In this document: positions 1-34,038 of the stretch, in pieces
How positions within the stretch are numbered: position 1 is the stretch's first letter
Layout of the letters: each line of letters begins with the position of its first letter
Assembly: GCF_041260155.1 (NCBI RefSeq)
Contig: NC_091934.1
Location: 41,804,694 to 41,868,693, forward strand
Length of the DNA: 64,000 nucleotides
Reading direction: 5' to 3'
Source: Ptychodera flava
Lineage: Eukaryota > Hemichordata > Enteropneusta > Ptychoderidae
Position numbers and translations under genes: made by a program
Notes under the pieces: model-generated
Told to the model about the DNA's origin: nothing
The model's input: the letters and a program-made list of their open reading frames with translations, nothing else
Database searches by the model: none

Positions 1-304
1 ATCTCTCCATTTACAAAACTAGATAGCGCAAGAATCCAGGCCGACGATTATTTTCAATTAATAATGACTTGTGAAAATTGATTTGTTCATCAAACAAACC
101 CCATTAGTAACATAAATGAATACATCTGTCTAAAATCGACTATGAGATGCATCATACCCCTTCGGATAGGAGATCCCATTACGCATGTTACGTGTTATAT
201 AATTTTATGTCAGGTACATTTTATACACAAAATCGGATATATATATTGTATCTTATCCTGAGATTTATTCTCTTGACTACAGACAGATAACTCAATTTGC
301 TTAC

Positions 305-3300
305 CGCAAGATTTAATGAGAGGGCAATAATACCATTCAGAAGGACCATTGCCGCAAAATTGTAGAGAATAAGAGGTCTTCGACCGAATCTGTCTACCAG
401 AAAGATCTAAAAGAAACTGTTTTCATTAGTATAATCTTCTAGAGTTTTGCACTGTCAATTAAAACTAATAATTGGCTCAAGGCATATTAGAAAATTCACG
501 CACGCGCACTGCGCGCAAAAAGAATTTTCTTTGCGTTTGACCTCAAAGCCTCTCTCCCTTTCATTAACGAAATCTAATAAGTTCGAAAAATTGACGGTGA
601 AATAATTGAACCGCAAAACACCATAAATTGGTGAAATATATTGTCGCAAATTTCAGCTGTTGACAGATATTTGAAACGATATTCGGAACAAAATCTGAAC
701 GGTTAATGAGTATCATCACGGTGCAAAAAGTTGTTAGACGTTATCATGGCACACTGGTACAATTTCTTTTTACCATAATCGCAACAGAGGTAAACTATCT
801 CCCTCAGAACGCAATGGGCTTCGTCCGTCACGAATGTTGTATTATTCTTTCTAAGCACAGAGAGTTTCATCGGCCATTTTCATGGTCCCCTATATGACGT
901 CACATATGTTCTTTCTGGTGGTTTAAACTTGTAGAATGCAAAATTCACTTCTTACCAATCACCTAGAGGAGAAAGTTTTAACGCACCTGTCTTTCCAATT
1001 GACATTTCAGATCGGAATGCGGTGAACTTGGCTTTATAATTAGTTACGATGAGTTAGGTAAAAGTGGTACTATGTCGTATGAGTATACTGTACTTACAGC
1101 AATGAAAGAAGCAAACAATTCGACAAGGCCAATACCGAGAATGGCGTAGCTCACAGCATCCGGGTCATTAGGCCAAATCATCTCAAAGACGAAACCAGCG
1201 TATTGGTAAGCTGAAAACAGTGATGCATGATGGGAAAGTGTCGAAAGCGTAATTATCAATATCTTTGTTAATAGAATTAATGCAATCAATCAACTTATTC
1301 CAAAGGTTTATTTTCAGAATGTCAAAACGAAAAAAGGTAGAGTTTGTGTGACATTTGTGCCAAGATTAGACTGAAAGATAATTAGTCAAACGAAATTATG
1401 ATTCAGTAACCATCAAATATCAACATTCATCAATATCTGTATGTTTGTTTGTGGACTTACATTGCGCTTAACTATTGAAAGAACGTGTGTTTACGAGACC
1501 AAACTGACAATAGGCTACAGAAAAGGGATTCACATTTATTATTTTGTGGTGTGCCTAAACTTTGAAAACTGTACGTTTCCATCAGACTCTTACCGCTGGG
1601 ATGCCACATAGCTGTATGGACGACATTATCGTTACACTGATCAGGAGAGGTCGGCGATAGTTCGGATTGGTGAACAAACCAACTACTCCAACTTTCTCTT
1701 CTGTTAATTCTTCTCTGTGTTCGCGATTTATCTCATCGACCACCCAGTCGACGTCAGAGGTGCCGTAGTACTTCTTGATGGCTACCGTGATTGATGAAAC
1801 CAGTGTTAAAATGGATGGCAATGGATAACAATGGTTTATTATTGTCAAGAGACCGTGCCGAGTATGAAATGTTGTAAAATATGACTGATGCTAATGATTG
1901 TCCCTATAGATGTTAAAAAATCCAAAATCTCTTCCAAACGCCCTCAACGACGTCTCTCTATAAAGTTTCATTAACTTGAACCTCAATGAGGAGAGTTGGG
2001 GAGGGGTAATCAGAATATTGAAATATCAAATATTACCTCGTTTTGCTGATTTTGTGTTGAAATCTGTTATGACGAGCCAGCGTGGACTGTCCGGACACGG
2101 CGGAAATAACAACAGATGAATCGCAGAAATGACCCCGGTCATCGAAAGTAGAATGTGCCAATTGTCTTCTGTGTTTAATACAAAAATGCCTAAAATCTAT
2201 GAATTGTGAAAAAAAAAGATAATCAAGAAGTTGAAATCAGATCAGAAGGGTGCTGCCTACAGCACTACCTCTACAATCATTGTTAACTTTTGTGGCAAGT
2301 TCCGACAAACACATTTAGATTTTAATGAACGCAACCTGACTTTGAGTTCAGCATTTGGGTTGGAAATGGATTCAGAATCATAAGGAATGCAGTGAATATG
2401 TATTTTACTCACAAATATTGTGAGCCAGCTACTTAGTTCATCGACACTCATTTTCTTTGCTAATTTTGCTGAGCTCTACCACAGATCTCTACCGTCTATG
2501 GCTCTACCCTACATGGTAAATTGTTCACATGTGCTTGCAACAACGACGCATGCGTGATTGCAGAGCAACAGATTGGGTGACTGTACCTTTCTCTTGAATT
2601 TGAAAATCGTATGGCCGTATTTTAATACCGAAAAAGACTAAATTCATCATCTACGGTAGAAACACATTTGTATTAGATATTACCTGGGCCAACAAAATGC
2701 ACAGGGCCAGAAACACTTTCTGGGAACTGCCAACTGCGCCTCGATACTTAATTGGTGAAATCTCTGCTAGGAACATCGGTGTGATGCCGAACGCAATTCC
2801 TTAAAGGAAGAAAATATTCAGTCACAGAAACAAACATGTAGCCTGAGAATGACAAAATCTAAGCTGCAAGATTCACAATTTGGTAAATTAAAGGACCTGT
2901 TCAGAGTCCAACCTCTATGCAATGTACTGAATCATATGGGACAATATATACTTCTTGAGAACGAGGCAAAGCGGGTGATTACCATACGAATATATAATAA
3001 CGTAAGAGACATAAGCGAAGTAACTGGGAAAAAAGATAAGACACTATATTAGACTCTAATCTATTGATGAAGTAATTCGAGATGGCAACAATATCACAAA
3101 CATGCATATATGAACAAAACAGATTTACAGTTTTTGTTGTCGTATGATTTCTCATATCGTTAACTTTGAAGACAATGTTATTTGCGACAATCCTAAGTGA
3201 GGAATTCGTGCCCTACAACATCTGTCGATGTTTTGCGCATTTTTCAATGTTCTTGTCGTTCGTATAAAATAGTTGTCTGGCATACAACATACCACCATAG

Positions 3301-4541
3301 ACGCCATTGACTGTCCGTGACATGATGATCAGCTCAAAGTTGTTTGCAATCCTACTGCAACCAGACATTAGAGCAGCGCTCAGGGGTAAGAAATTCACGA
3401 ATAGCAAGCCATATTTCCTGTCAAGAAGGAAAGTGATGAATTTACCGATACAGTCAAACTCCGTCCCCTCAGATTGGTTATAAAATGTGTCCACAGAACG
3501 AGAAACTCGTTATGTGTTAAACAGGCCTAACTTCAATCACAACTGTGCTGCATTAAACATTTCCTTTGTATTCGGGTTGGCCGTTTTGCGGCCAGGCGTT
3601 GCTCGGTCGTATTTTTCAAATATTTGAAAAGAATATTCGATAGTTTCATTCTCGTAGAAGTGAAATAATTTGAGAAGCCATGAAAGATACGCCTCAATGT
3701 TTGACTTTCTGCATACCTGCCCATAATATCGCTTATCGATGGAGCAGCAATCGCCCCAAGAGCGCCCCCTATCAGGTATGATGACGCTGTCACTGCCCAA
3801 AGCCAGTCCATGATGTCTTGTGTAATTTCACCGTAGCGCTCCGTGTACGATTGGTTGTAAAAGTCTTGTATGTACTGAAATGAAACAAAAATCGAGAGCC
3901 TTAAAAAGCTTGCTTTTCGTATGACCGGAAGCAGTCCTTTTCTCTGGGAAAGACTGTCACGAGAAATTATCCACTGTAGATTTCAGTAAGGAACGATCTG
4001 CAAACATTATCATTCTTGATATAGATATTTGAATATAGAGTGTTTCTCACTGGCGGGGTCCTAACTGTTCGGTAGATCTCTATCACTTAAATATTCCACA
4101 CAGGTAAAGTTAAATGACCAGACAAGTTTCAGCTCAGTATAAACTGCGAAATGATTAGTCGTGTACTTAACATTCAAGCAATAGATCAAACCCGGAATTC
4201 GAGTGGACCACGGTATAAATAAACCCACGTTTGCATAGACGTACGTCTATTTCCATTTACTTCCGTTTGTACACAATGTGGATTTGTTTGAACCGTCATC
4301 ACGTGTTCTCTTAGTTGGGCGTACTGAGTCTGTAGAACGCATCACATCCTTTTTATTTCACAGTAGAATGATTTATTACTAGTGTAATCTCTGGTGCACA
4401 GTGCGTTAGATCAAGAGTCGTTAACAAATGTTAACATACCTTGGTGGGTGCCGCTAACACACCAACATGGTAACCATACTGACCGATACAACAGAAGGAC
4501 GCCACCACCGACGCGTACATTAACCATGATGTTAATCTAAC
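305..4541 (-). CDS. GLUT/SLC2A-like sugar transporter, copy A (3' end outside window)
   Basis: Multi-exon gene of the major facilitator superfamily, sugar porter family (GLUT-like), a plasma-membrane facilitative carrier. Eight exons with GT-AG borders are visible: 4440-4541 (TM1), 3717-3874, 3293-3417, 2684-2799, 2037-2196, 1594-1781, 1098-1210 and 305-406. All are open and have the same lengths as in copy B. Family signatures in order: GQYGYHVGVLAAPTK in TM1, SDIMGR after TM2, SRTVNGVYGG in TM4, AEISPIKYRGA in TM5, DSPRWLV before the central loop, QLCGIPA in TM7 and VDRFGRRPL after TM8. The exons for TM9-12 and the C-terminus should lie left of base 1. No first coding exon with a start codon was found upstream of 4541. 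Exon 6 ends in phase 0 but exon 7 reads in phase 1, so a small exon of 3n+1 nt is missing from the model. The substrate is unknown because GLUT1 glucose-contact residues are replaced. Confidence 0.85.
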
Positions 4542-5330
4542 CTGAAAGGACGCATTTATAAGACGTCAATGATCATTACGCCCGAATTCGTCATTTCCAT
4601 GGTTTATATAGTAATAAGAGTAGATCAATGACTCATTCTATGACACATCTATTCTATCGTATGTACCGTGTGGTTCGGAGGAGTTGCCAATGTCCTCATG
4701 TCATAATTCCCCTCATTTCTAAATTTTGTTAATTCTATCCGAGGTCATGACAAGTTCAGCCCGAATCTAAATTGGCTCACAACAGAGTGTTCAAATAAAA
4801 TAATACAGCAGTTTAGACGCTTTTCAGATCTTTGACCGCTCCAAGTTCACCGTATGTCTTCAAAATCATCCAAAGCAACATCAAGCAACGGGGAGTTATG
4901 TAGGGAAGTTACTCCAACATTACGGTAAGGGATCAGGTAAGTCAGTGAAATTTGAATAAATTTGATGTCTAACAGTCTTATCAGAATCAAATTAAATATT
5001 GAACCGAATTTGCGTTTTGATCAGTCGACCAATAAGGTCAAAATATTTTTGATAGAGGTAGAATTTGGTCAGATTTCAAGGCCAGTAGGTTTTTGTCGAA
5101 TTGATTGGAAACGCCGAGGTCAAGGGGTCAGATGGCAATGCCTGTGCGAGGCCAAAGGTTATCAAATTAAGAAAAAATAGTTATTTAATGCCCCTTTCTA
5201 CGACCTTTACATCACCTGACATCCTAATATACCTGTAGTGGTATGTAGTATTCAAATATCGATATTTTACTCCCAGAACAATTCAGTTTTTATCTGAATA
5301 TGAGGCATTTTGGCAATTCTGTATAGTCTG
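4415..5330. repeat. Segment duplicated at 45058-45775 (copy A exon 1 and upstream DNA)
   Basis: Exon 1 of transporter copy A plus about 0.8 kb of upstream sequence is similar, in the same order and orientation, to 45058-45775. Shared landmarks include 'gatgtctaacagtcttatca' and the 'acctttacatcacctgacat' region. It shows that at least one further A-type transporter copy once existed near 45 kb. Confidence 0.75.
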
Positions 5331-7440
5331 TAGTGAAGTAGTTGGCTTCTACAGAGTGCACAACACAAATGGTAGGTCATGCCAACGAAATTGCTACAAG
5401 AGGATGTAAAGTCATGATTGGAAGTTGCAAATTGGATAACAGTATTTCAGAAGGGAGCATATATAATTTACAGTGTGTAAATATGGAAAAAATATACGAC
5501 AGCGTCTCGCTGTTCATATAATGACATTGTGAATACGATATTCACTGCGATAGTGGCAAGTTTTCTTCTAGAAACGTGTCCTTGAGGCTATTTATGTACT
5601 CTTTGAAGTGACGCATTGAAGGATATGATCACGTGATAAAGTGACGTCATTAATTGTTCCAAAAGAGAAAGGGTTCACACTGAAAGTCTCTTCAGACTGA
5701 ACTTAAGTCATAATTTTTAATGTCCTTTGGTCTTTTTTTGGAACGTGATGGCGCAAGTCTTTATACAGTTTTGCCATAAAAACTTCTCTTAAAGCCAACA
5801 CAATACAACAACAACAACAACAACAACAACATTCAATATTCGGTAAACAAAGCGGTCGGTCAACCTTACAGTAACTTAAAATAGCTAAGATGTGCTTTCA
5901 TAGAATTATTTTGCTCATAACGGCATATTTCGCATCCAAATAAACTAAAGCAAAGGATAAGGTCAGCAACTAAACAATTGCAATTTCATTGTCAAAGACA
6001 TTGAAGAGGGATATATGCCACTGTGAATGTCTGTTCCGAAGTCAGAGAAGTGGTTTCAGGATGAAAGCAACTTTTGATGTGAAATATTGCCAAAGCGTAT
6101 TCATGAGAGTCCAGAAGTCCAGATCCATGACTTCTATTATAACGTTGATGATGGCAACCATCACAAATGTAACTCTACAAAATACCAGAAAATATCTTGA
6201 GAATGGCAATAAAGCTAAGTGGTAAGCTGTTTTCTGAAATCTGGAAACCTGCCAACGCGTCTATGGCACCAAGTCAAAATATCTTCCCTTTATTGCTCTC
6301 CTAAATTGACATTATACTGCATGTTGCTGACTGCATGCGGAATTTAAAATAACTTGCCGATCGGTTTGGAAAGACAATAGTTTCAAGACAAAAGTATACG
6401 TGTCGTGAACAGTCGTACGCGTGAAGACCGAACGTTCATCCAATGAGACCAAATTTTAATGAGATCACTTTTATTTAGATCACTTTTACTGGCAGTTTTG
6501 TTTGTCACGTATTTCAAATTTCAATTGTTCACATTTGACGTTTTAAGAGCTCTAGAGTACTCAGCCGCCAAGTAACCGAACTCCGTGCTATATACGCCCA
6601 CGAAGTGTAGGCAATGTTTAAATCAATTTATACATATACATGACCCTCTTCGTTCAATGTGGACGGTCACAAATCGTGACACTTTAGTTCATTGGTACAG
6701 GTATTCACATGACCTCGCTTGGGCTTACGAGCAATACTTAACCCCAAACAAAATGCCTCACCTGTTCTTGCATTATCCCTGTCCGTTATAAACGACTCAA
6801 GCAATAATTTTGTCACCACAGTTGGCGTCGACAGACAGGTAACATCTACCCAGATTTTATCGCCATTGTCACCGATGTCTCACATATCACAACGGACCAT
6901 TAGTGTGGTTCAACAGTTAAGTTGTCCAAGCTGTCGATGTACCGTCTCAAAAAGCAACAGAAGGTGCTAAAACATGCGTGAAAGGACAACCGCTGGACCC
7001 GTCCAGCATGTTTTGAGGAGTCAACAACGAGTGCCCTTTACTTTGTTAATCATTAAACGCGAGACAGGTCTTAAATCACTCTGACCGACAGTGGATACAC
7101 TGGAGTCGACTGGACCAAGTTGTTTTAACTGGTGCTGAGAAGTCAACTGTGACCTTAAAGGTGTAACTTCAAGGCCAATACACTACTAAGCCATTCGTAT
7201 TGAAAGTGACAGGATAAGATTGAATAAATCTCTGATAATTAACAATTTACAAAAACTTGATCAACAGGTCTCATAATTTTAACATTGAGGTAATGAATAA
7301 AAATGTCTGTATCACTCATTAGCTCATAGCGTACCTGTGTCAGTCTGTCTATGTGTCTGAATGTGTGATTGACCTTCTGATGGCTGATATCTTACATGTA
7401 AATACTCGGTTGAGTTAAACTGAAATTTAGTGCAATAGAT
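5331..7440. other. Intergenic DNA, no recognisable gene
   Basis: Between the A duplication unit and the LINE. It contains a short (CAA)n run at about 5808-5832. Small open frames at 5989-6225 and 6585-6970 have no recognisable motif or splice context. A first exon of copy A could lie here but I cannot point to it. Confidence 0.4.
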
Positions 7441-7464
7441 GCCGATTATGAAAAACGGGAAAGT

Positions 7465-8493
7465 TTGTTCATAAATAATGGTTTTAGTACTGGTTATTTT
7501 GAATTAGGTAGGGGAGTAAGACAAGGAGACCCTTTGTCTCCAATGTTGTTTATTTTGGTGTTGGAATCATTGTTGTTATCTATAAGATCCAACAAAGACA
7601 TCTCTGGTGTAAGAATTTTGGGATCAGAGATCAAAGAAGCAGCCTTTGCAGATGACATGACTTGTTTCTTATCTGATGAGGAATCTGCCACAGTATTATT
7701 TAATGTTCTTGATATTTTTAAGGAGTGTTCAGGACTTAAAGTTAATGTTGAGAAAACTGAAGCAAAATGGCAGGGAAAATGCCTGAACAGAAAGGAGAAA
7801 CTGTTCGGGGTTAAGTGGCCCACATCTCCTGTCAAAATTGTTGGTATTTACTTCTCCTATAATGTAGAAGAAGCAAAGAGCTATAATATTACGAAAGCAA
7901 TGAACAATATGAAAAACAATCTCAGTACTTGGAAAAGTAGAAAGTTGTCACTGTTTGGTAAAGTTCAGATTATTAAAACCTTTGGCATTTCACAATTTAC
8001 CTACGCTTTCAATAACATAGCTATTTCAAAAGATGTCATCAAGGAAATTCACAGGATTATTTACAATTTTCTTTGGGATGGCAATGACAAAGTTGCAAGG
8101 AAAGTTATGATAGGAGATGTGGGCCAAGGTGGATTAAAAATGCCGAATTTGTATATTATTAAGAAACATCAGAGAATTCAGTGGATCAAACGTTACTTAA
8201 ACCCAGACATTAAACATCCTTGGAAACTATTTGTTAAGAGTAAACTTAACTCAGTTGGAGGCGAAATGTTATTTAGATGTAATTACAAAACCAAGAGTAT
8301 TCCAATTCAGTTCTCAAATTTTTTCACTGAATGCCTCGACAGTTGGTCTGATGAAACAAGAATGTATCAAGAACGCTATAGCCAATTGATTTGGAATAAT
8401 GAAAATATTACTATAGGGGGAAAACCTATTTTCTATGAAGAATTCGCTCAGAATGGCGTTATGAATGTTTCTGATTTAGTTAATGAAAATTGA
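7465..8493 (+). pseudogene. LINE reverse transcriptase ORF fragment (342 codons)
   Basis: Longest open part of the LINE. Residues about 15-30 hold GVRQGDPLSPMLFILVLESL (RT motif B). The catalytic FADD, with F in place of the usual Y, is near residue 62. V-E-K-T-E-A-K-W follows near residue 96. The remainder is the thumb and connecting region, typical of L1/Tx1 elements. There is no true start codon context because the fragment begins inside the domain. The same frame resumes from about 8614 to 8796 after stops, and the C-terminal part continues in another frame at 8814-9248. The function was target-primed reverse transcription; the copy is inactive. Confidence 0.85.
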
Positions 8494-8813
8494 GTTATCC
8501 CTTGGTCTAATGTTGCTAAAAATAATCTGTCACTAATCCATAAATTAAAATCGTTGGGGATTTTTTCAGCGATCCCAGATCAATTAAAGAATAAAGAAAA
8601 CTGACCAGAAGAAATGTTTTTTTTTTACATTTCAGAACAACCTATGCCTTTAATGTCATTGAAAAGTCATATAATTAAAAGGGAATTGATTAATAGAGTA
8701 TTTACTGTACCTGTAAGTATACAGAAAATTCTTGGTAATTTACGATGGGGAAAACTTTATGAGTTAATTATGAAATGTCGCTTGACAGTAACATAAGATA
8801 ATTTCAATTTAAG

Positions 8814-9248
8814 TTGTTACATAATGTATTATATGCAAATCAAAAACTGCATAGATTGAATCCCCAAACGTTTCCTGATGAAATATGGACTTTCTGCCAT
8901 AATTTTCCGAAAACTCTTGAGCACCTGTTCTGTAAGTGTCAAACTATTATTTCACTTTGGAGACAGATATATATTGAATGGGGAAAGCCACTCAATTTGA
9001 ACTCAATGCCAAGCAGAATATGTATGATTTTATCAGATCTAGATGAATCGCTATTAGTTAATTTTATTTGCTTATTGGTAAGAAAACACATTTACTACTG
9101 TAAACTGAATGGTGTAAATCCAGAATTCAGAGGTGTTCTGTCTCTGGTTAAGAGAGTTTATCAATGTGAATATTACATAGCAAATAAGAACAACAAATTA
9201 TTAACACATTTTAAAAAGTGGTTACCTCTAATACCATACTTGAAATAA
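8814..9248 (+). pseudogene. LINE ORF2 C-terminal fragment with HLFxxC motif
   Basis: 144-codon frame continuing the LINE. It carries the T-L-E-H-L-F-C-K-C motif that ends many L1/Tx1 ORF2 proteins, followed by W-R-Q-I and a basic tail. It is out of frame with the RT part upstream, so at least one indel separates the two. Confidence 0.7.
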
Positions 9249-9529
9249 TGTTTGTCTCTTTCATGCTTTGATGAATCTACAGGGACTGTGAAATTTATTT
9301 TACTGTATTTGATTTTTTTTTATTACACCGAATAAATGTGATAAATATGAAAAAAGTTTGTTTGACGAGGTACGCGTAGTCAGAATCAATTGGTATATTT
9401 ATTGATTTCGGATATTTGTGAATATTGTAACAATAGCTGTCCTCATTGATACAAGTTTGCGAAAAAGCTACCATACAAACTTATACATTCGTCACAATAA
9501 ATTGTCCATATTTAATAAAATTATAATTA

Positions 9530-9532
<3 letters not shown>

Positions 9533-9595
<63 letters not shown>
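9533..9595. repeat. (AT)n microsatellite
   Basis: Uninterrupted AT dinucleotide run of about 60 bp. An apparent isoleucine/tyrosine-rich ORF across it is an artefact. The 0.65 kb that follows to about 10250 shows nothing recognisable. Confidence 0.95.
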
Positions 9596-9599
<4 letters not shown>

Positions 9600-10653
9600 T
9601 GCAACTTCAATTGCTTTTATATTTCATATTCATATTACACAATTACATTATCTTTTTCTTTGAAACCAATTGCACGTTTGTACGTTTATAGCATTGAAAT
9701 TTAGGTAACAGGTTCGTGTGGTTTACACTGGAAATGTAATTTACTCACTTTTGATCAAAACATCAATTGACGATGAAGAAAAAAATAGATTGAACATCGT
9801 AAAGTGTGTCTATTTCAAGGAGGAAATGATGCTGTTTGGTTTGATCGGGTTTACATAATTACGGCGAAATGTTTTATCGATGCAAGAGATTGAAACTGTT
9901 CATTTCGGAAAGGCATCAAAATAATAAAGAAATATAATATCGGAGATTCAGCTATTGTACACATAGATTTAATTGGGAAAGATATGTTCGACTTCCTGAA
10001 AACGAGCCTTTTAAATCACGTGACACTGATACAAGTTCTTATGGTTTGCATGCCAGAGAGCGCTTCATTCATTTTCGGATCGGAGTTTTCACTTTTGATT
10101 TGATTTTGATACACATTGCAAATCACTATAACTGCGGTAAAGTTATACTCTTACTGGAATGCCTTGCAGATTTTATGCATCGGGTTTAGAAAAGCTGTTC
10201 GTTTTTTCTTAACATTATGTATGCAGCCATTGTTTCTGAAGATCATCCTTAAAAACATTATATACTTGGGTAGTTCAATTCATATGCAAATAAGTGTTCA
10301 CGTCAAGGAAGTTGTCTCCAAATGAGATCAATCTGTAACTGTCAATTGAACTTTCGATCTCACACCTTTATCAGCGGAATAATCCGATCTCAGTGTCGTG
10401 CCGTGCTGCAACCGAAAATTTCAGTGGCAAAGATCTAGTGTGTTTAGATCAAAAGTTTACTTGACAGTAATCAGCAACCAACACAGATAAATTTCTATGC
10501 GTAAATTAATCTGTGATGACAGTTGATCAGATATACTTAAGTGAAGTGTTTAGCTTGGGAGTTCTAATGTTTGACTGAAGATGATTAATATGTCATTTCA
10601 TATCGGAGGTAGAATTTCTAATCTGACTGGAGTATCATGGATCCACGAAAGGT

Positions 10654-10659
10654 TTTATT
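10654..10659 (-). terminator. Putative polyadenylation signal of copy B
   Basis: AATAAA on the minus strand, about 255 nt beyond the copy B stop codon at 10912-10914. The same hexamer sits at the matching place after copy E (61744-61749), inside a 3' flank that is alignable between the two copies from about 10250 and 61420 onward. Confidence 0.5.
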
Positions 10660-10911
10660 TCTCAGTTAATTTCCATTTATGCTGCCCGACTGCGTGCAAT
10701 AAGGTCAAGGCAACCGTTAGGTGAAAGATGACTGGTGAACTTGTAACGTTGGACGTTCTTTTTGCACTTCATCATGATGTGTCTGTGTTCCCCGATGGGG
10801 GCGCTCTTTGCAAATATTTCGTTCTGAAATTCGTAGCGGTTTCGCAACATTGGATGACGTGTTGTTACATCGCGACATCACCGATTACGTACACAATACA
10901 ATGTGCTCTCG

Positions 10912-31716
<20,805 letters not shown>

Positions 31717-33279
31717 CTGAAAAAAAATTACAAAAACGAATCTTATATCCATAACAGTCATAATTCATGCACTTTTCTACAAATTCAAATTCTATTTAAA
31801 ACAATGCATATAACTCACGATCATTACTTATATACCTAAATACATTTACCATCCAAGATATAATACAAACGTTTTTTAGGTTTGTTCATTTTACTCAACA
31901 AATTGAAAAAAAAATGTAAGCATAAAACGACATTCAAAATTATGGGCATACAAATTATTCTAGTGTAATGTTAAATTCCAAGATATTGAATATGACAGAT
32001 TGAAATGTCTTCACCAAGACTAAGGTTAAAAAGACAAGTTAATGTGCAATGGCGGTAGAGGAATGGCTACGACTAAAACAACCATAAACGCAGTATAGCG
32101 ATGCGTTTCCTTGAGCTATAGCGATTTGGCTTAAAGACTTCCTGGGCTACTGGTAATGAGTTTTTTCAATAAATATTCGCCCTAAAACCCTTCGAACACT
32201 CCCCATTGCAGTAGCGCACATATACGTGAGCGAAGCGACGAGGTCCGGAAAGCCAGGTTGCAGTTCTCAATCCGTGGTTCTCGCATAAGTGGATATGTGA
32301 AGTGTTTGCTAACACTGGGTTTATCTTTGTTCTTCATTGGAATTATTATCACCCAAATACATTTCATGTGAGATATAATTTAATAATAAGTAGGCCTTTA
32401 AACTATACTGACGAACATCTTGATCTTAAAGTGAAAAAAGGATGTAAGTACAATCTTTGTCATTCTCTAATTCTCTCAAGGTGTTGAAACGGTACACCAA
32501 ATCCCAATTATATCTTATCGGCGTAAGAATTTGAAAGATTTTATAGTGGTTAAAGGAATATAACCAAATGCTTAAAATCTAAAATGATTTTGCTTATTTT
32601 CAGATGATATGGTTTGCAACTGATTACAGACCTTAGGTCTTAGACGACGTCACATGAGTGAGGATTACTGGAAAACTAAATGTTTGTCATATACATAGAA
32701 CCATTCATTCTCATTCCGGATAAAAACTACTCTTCCGTGCGATGTTATTTCAATCTTTACGACCCTGATACAGTTTTTGCGGACCGAGGTTGTACGACGA
32801 ACGGGCCCGAGCATGCTCGGGCCCTTACGCCGTACTACTTAGGATCGCAAAAACCATATAATGGTCGCAAAGGGTTAATCATATACGTTTTAGAATGGTA
32901 AATATGTAGTTAAAACTATTGTGCAAAGATAAATACTTTTAATTACATATCCTGGCTCACATGTACGTAAGAAATTGTTGTTGGTGTAGATTCTGACAGG
33001 GACTGTAAATACTGAAATCAGCTGACAAAAAACTTTGTACTGCTCACTAGTAAAACCTGAGCAAAGTGAAATCAAAAGATGAAATATTGTATAGAACAGT
33101 ATACATTATACTCATAATATAGTCATTCGCCAGTGGGCTTTTTCTATTCATAAGGCTTAAAATGAAAAACACTTTTTCACTTTTTCTCAGGATTCAGTAG
33201 TTTTTATGAGGTAGTATATAACTTGATAATTTTTCCACGTGATTTAAAGAATATAGCTTCTCCTGCCCTTGTGCTGAAG

Positions 33280-33280
<1 letters not shown>
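31717..33280. other. Upstream flank of copy B, no recognisable exon
   Basis: DNA 5' of exon 1. The first 0.9 kb is duplicated upstream of copy D. The missing first coding exon and promoter of copy B should lie here or further upstream, but no convincing ATG-plus-donor was found. Confidence 0.45.
32774..32855. repeat. Palindrome with a perfect 22-bp GC-rich core
   Basis: Outer arms 'tttttgcgga...' and '...atcgcaaaaa' pair imperfectly. The core at 32803-32824 is a perfect palindrome built on GGGCCCGAGC. It lies just beyond the region shared with copy D. Confidence 0.8.
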
Positions 33281-33285
<5 letters not shown>

Positions 33286-33363
<78 letters not shown>

Positions 33364-33383
33364 ACTTTGTTACCGATCCTCCA

Positions 33384-33476
<93 letters not shown>
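33286..33476. repeat. (AG)n then (TA)n microsatellites
   Basis: AG run at 33286-33359 and TA run at about 33385-33476, separated by 25 bp of unique sequence. Confidence 0.95.
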
Positions 33477-33478
<2 letters not shown>

Positions 33479-33627
33479 CTCAGTAACACGTTTCGTGCTT
33501 TTCCGATTACTATATGGTGTTTGTACTGTGTCTGTGTGTCGTCTGCTCCACGAACACTGTGTTGCTCGGTCGCGCACAAGATTGTAACATCTAAGTCGGT
33601 TACTGTGACCAACTCTTTTGGGTTGAA

Positions 33628-33716
33628 AACGGTAGCTGACTGGTTTTGTGTGAGGCCTCTAGCAGCTAGGCGATGTTGCCGTGAGTGTGCGGGGGTTCGA
33701 ATCCCGTTTGGGTTAT
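33628..33716 (+). repeat. tRNA-like sequence, probable SINE head
   Basis: An A-box-like 'tagctgactgg' near 33632 and a B-box GGTTCGAATCC near 33700 are spaced as in a tRNA gene. The acceptor stem does not pair well and a long TA tract follows, so a tRNA-derived SINE or pseudo-tRNA is more likely than a working tRNA. Confidence 0.45.
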
Positions 33717-33719
33717 GGT

Positions 33720-33722
<3 letters not shown>

Positions 33723-33814
<92 letters not shown>
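33723..33814. repeat. (TA)n microsatellite
   Basis: Run of about 90 bp between the tRNA-like sequence and the Crypton-related element. Confidence 0.95.
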
Positions 33815-33816
<2 letters not shown>

Positions 33817-34038
33817 CACCTCACTCATTCAGCGTGCACTGCCATTGGTTAAACAAGACTCACGTGACATGTAAAAGAACGTGATGATGCCCTCTGCGAA
33901 TGTGATGATGCCCTCTGCGAACTTGATGATGCCCTCTGCATTTGATATTACGTGGATGACGTTAGTTTACTTACTGCGCCACCTTTCTGCGCGTAACAAT
34001 TTGTCGTTCGCTTGTAAGCCTACTTGCAGTTGGCAACT

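Larger units (their letters stand above)
7441..9310 (+). mobile_element. 5'-truncated LINE, L1/Tx1-type
   Basis: Non-LTR retrotransposon remnant in the sense direction. It starts inside the reverse transcriptase domain, just before GVRQGDPLSP, and runs through the catalytic FADD box, the thumb-like W-K-S-R-K-L-S-L-F-G-K segment and a C-terminal zinc-knuckle-like stretch (C-H-N-F-P-K-T-L-E-H-L-F-C-K-C near 8895-8940). An A/T-rich tail with AATAAA follows near 9330. The endonuclease and ORF1 are absent. The ORF is interrupted by in-frame stops at about 8491 and 8580 and by a frame change near 8790-8810, so it is dead. The assignment to the L1/Tx1 group rests on the RT motifs and the HLFxxC C-terminus; a CR1-like or other clade is less likely. 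Confidence 0.85.

Noticed and set aside
33628-33716. Functional tRNA gene
   Set aside because: A and B boxes are present, but the acceptor stem does not pair convincingly and it lies next to a TA tract, as SINE heads do.
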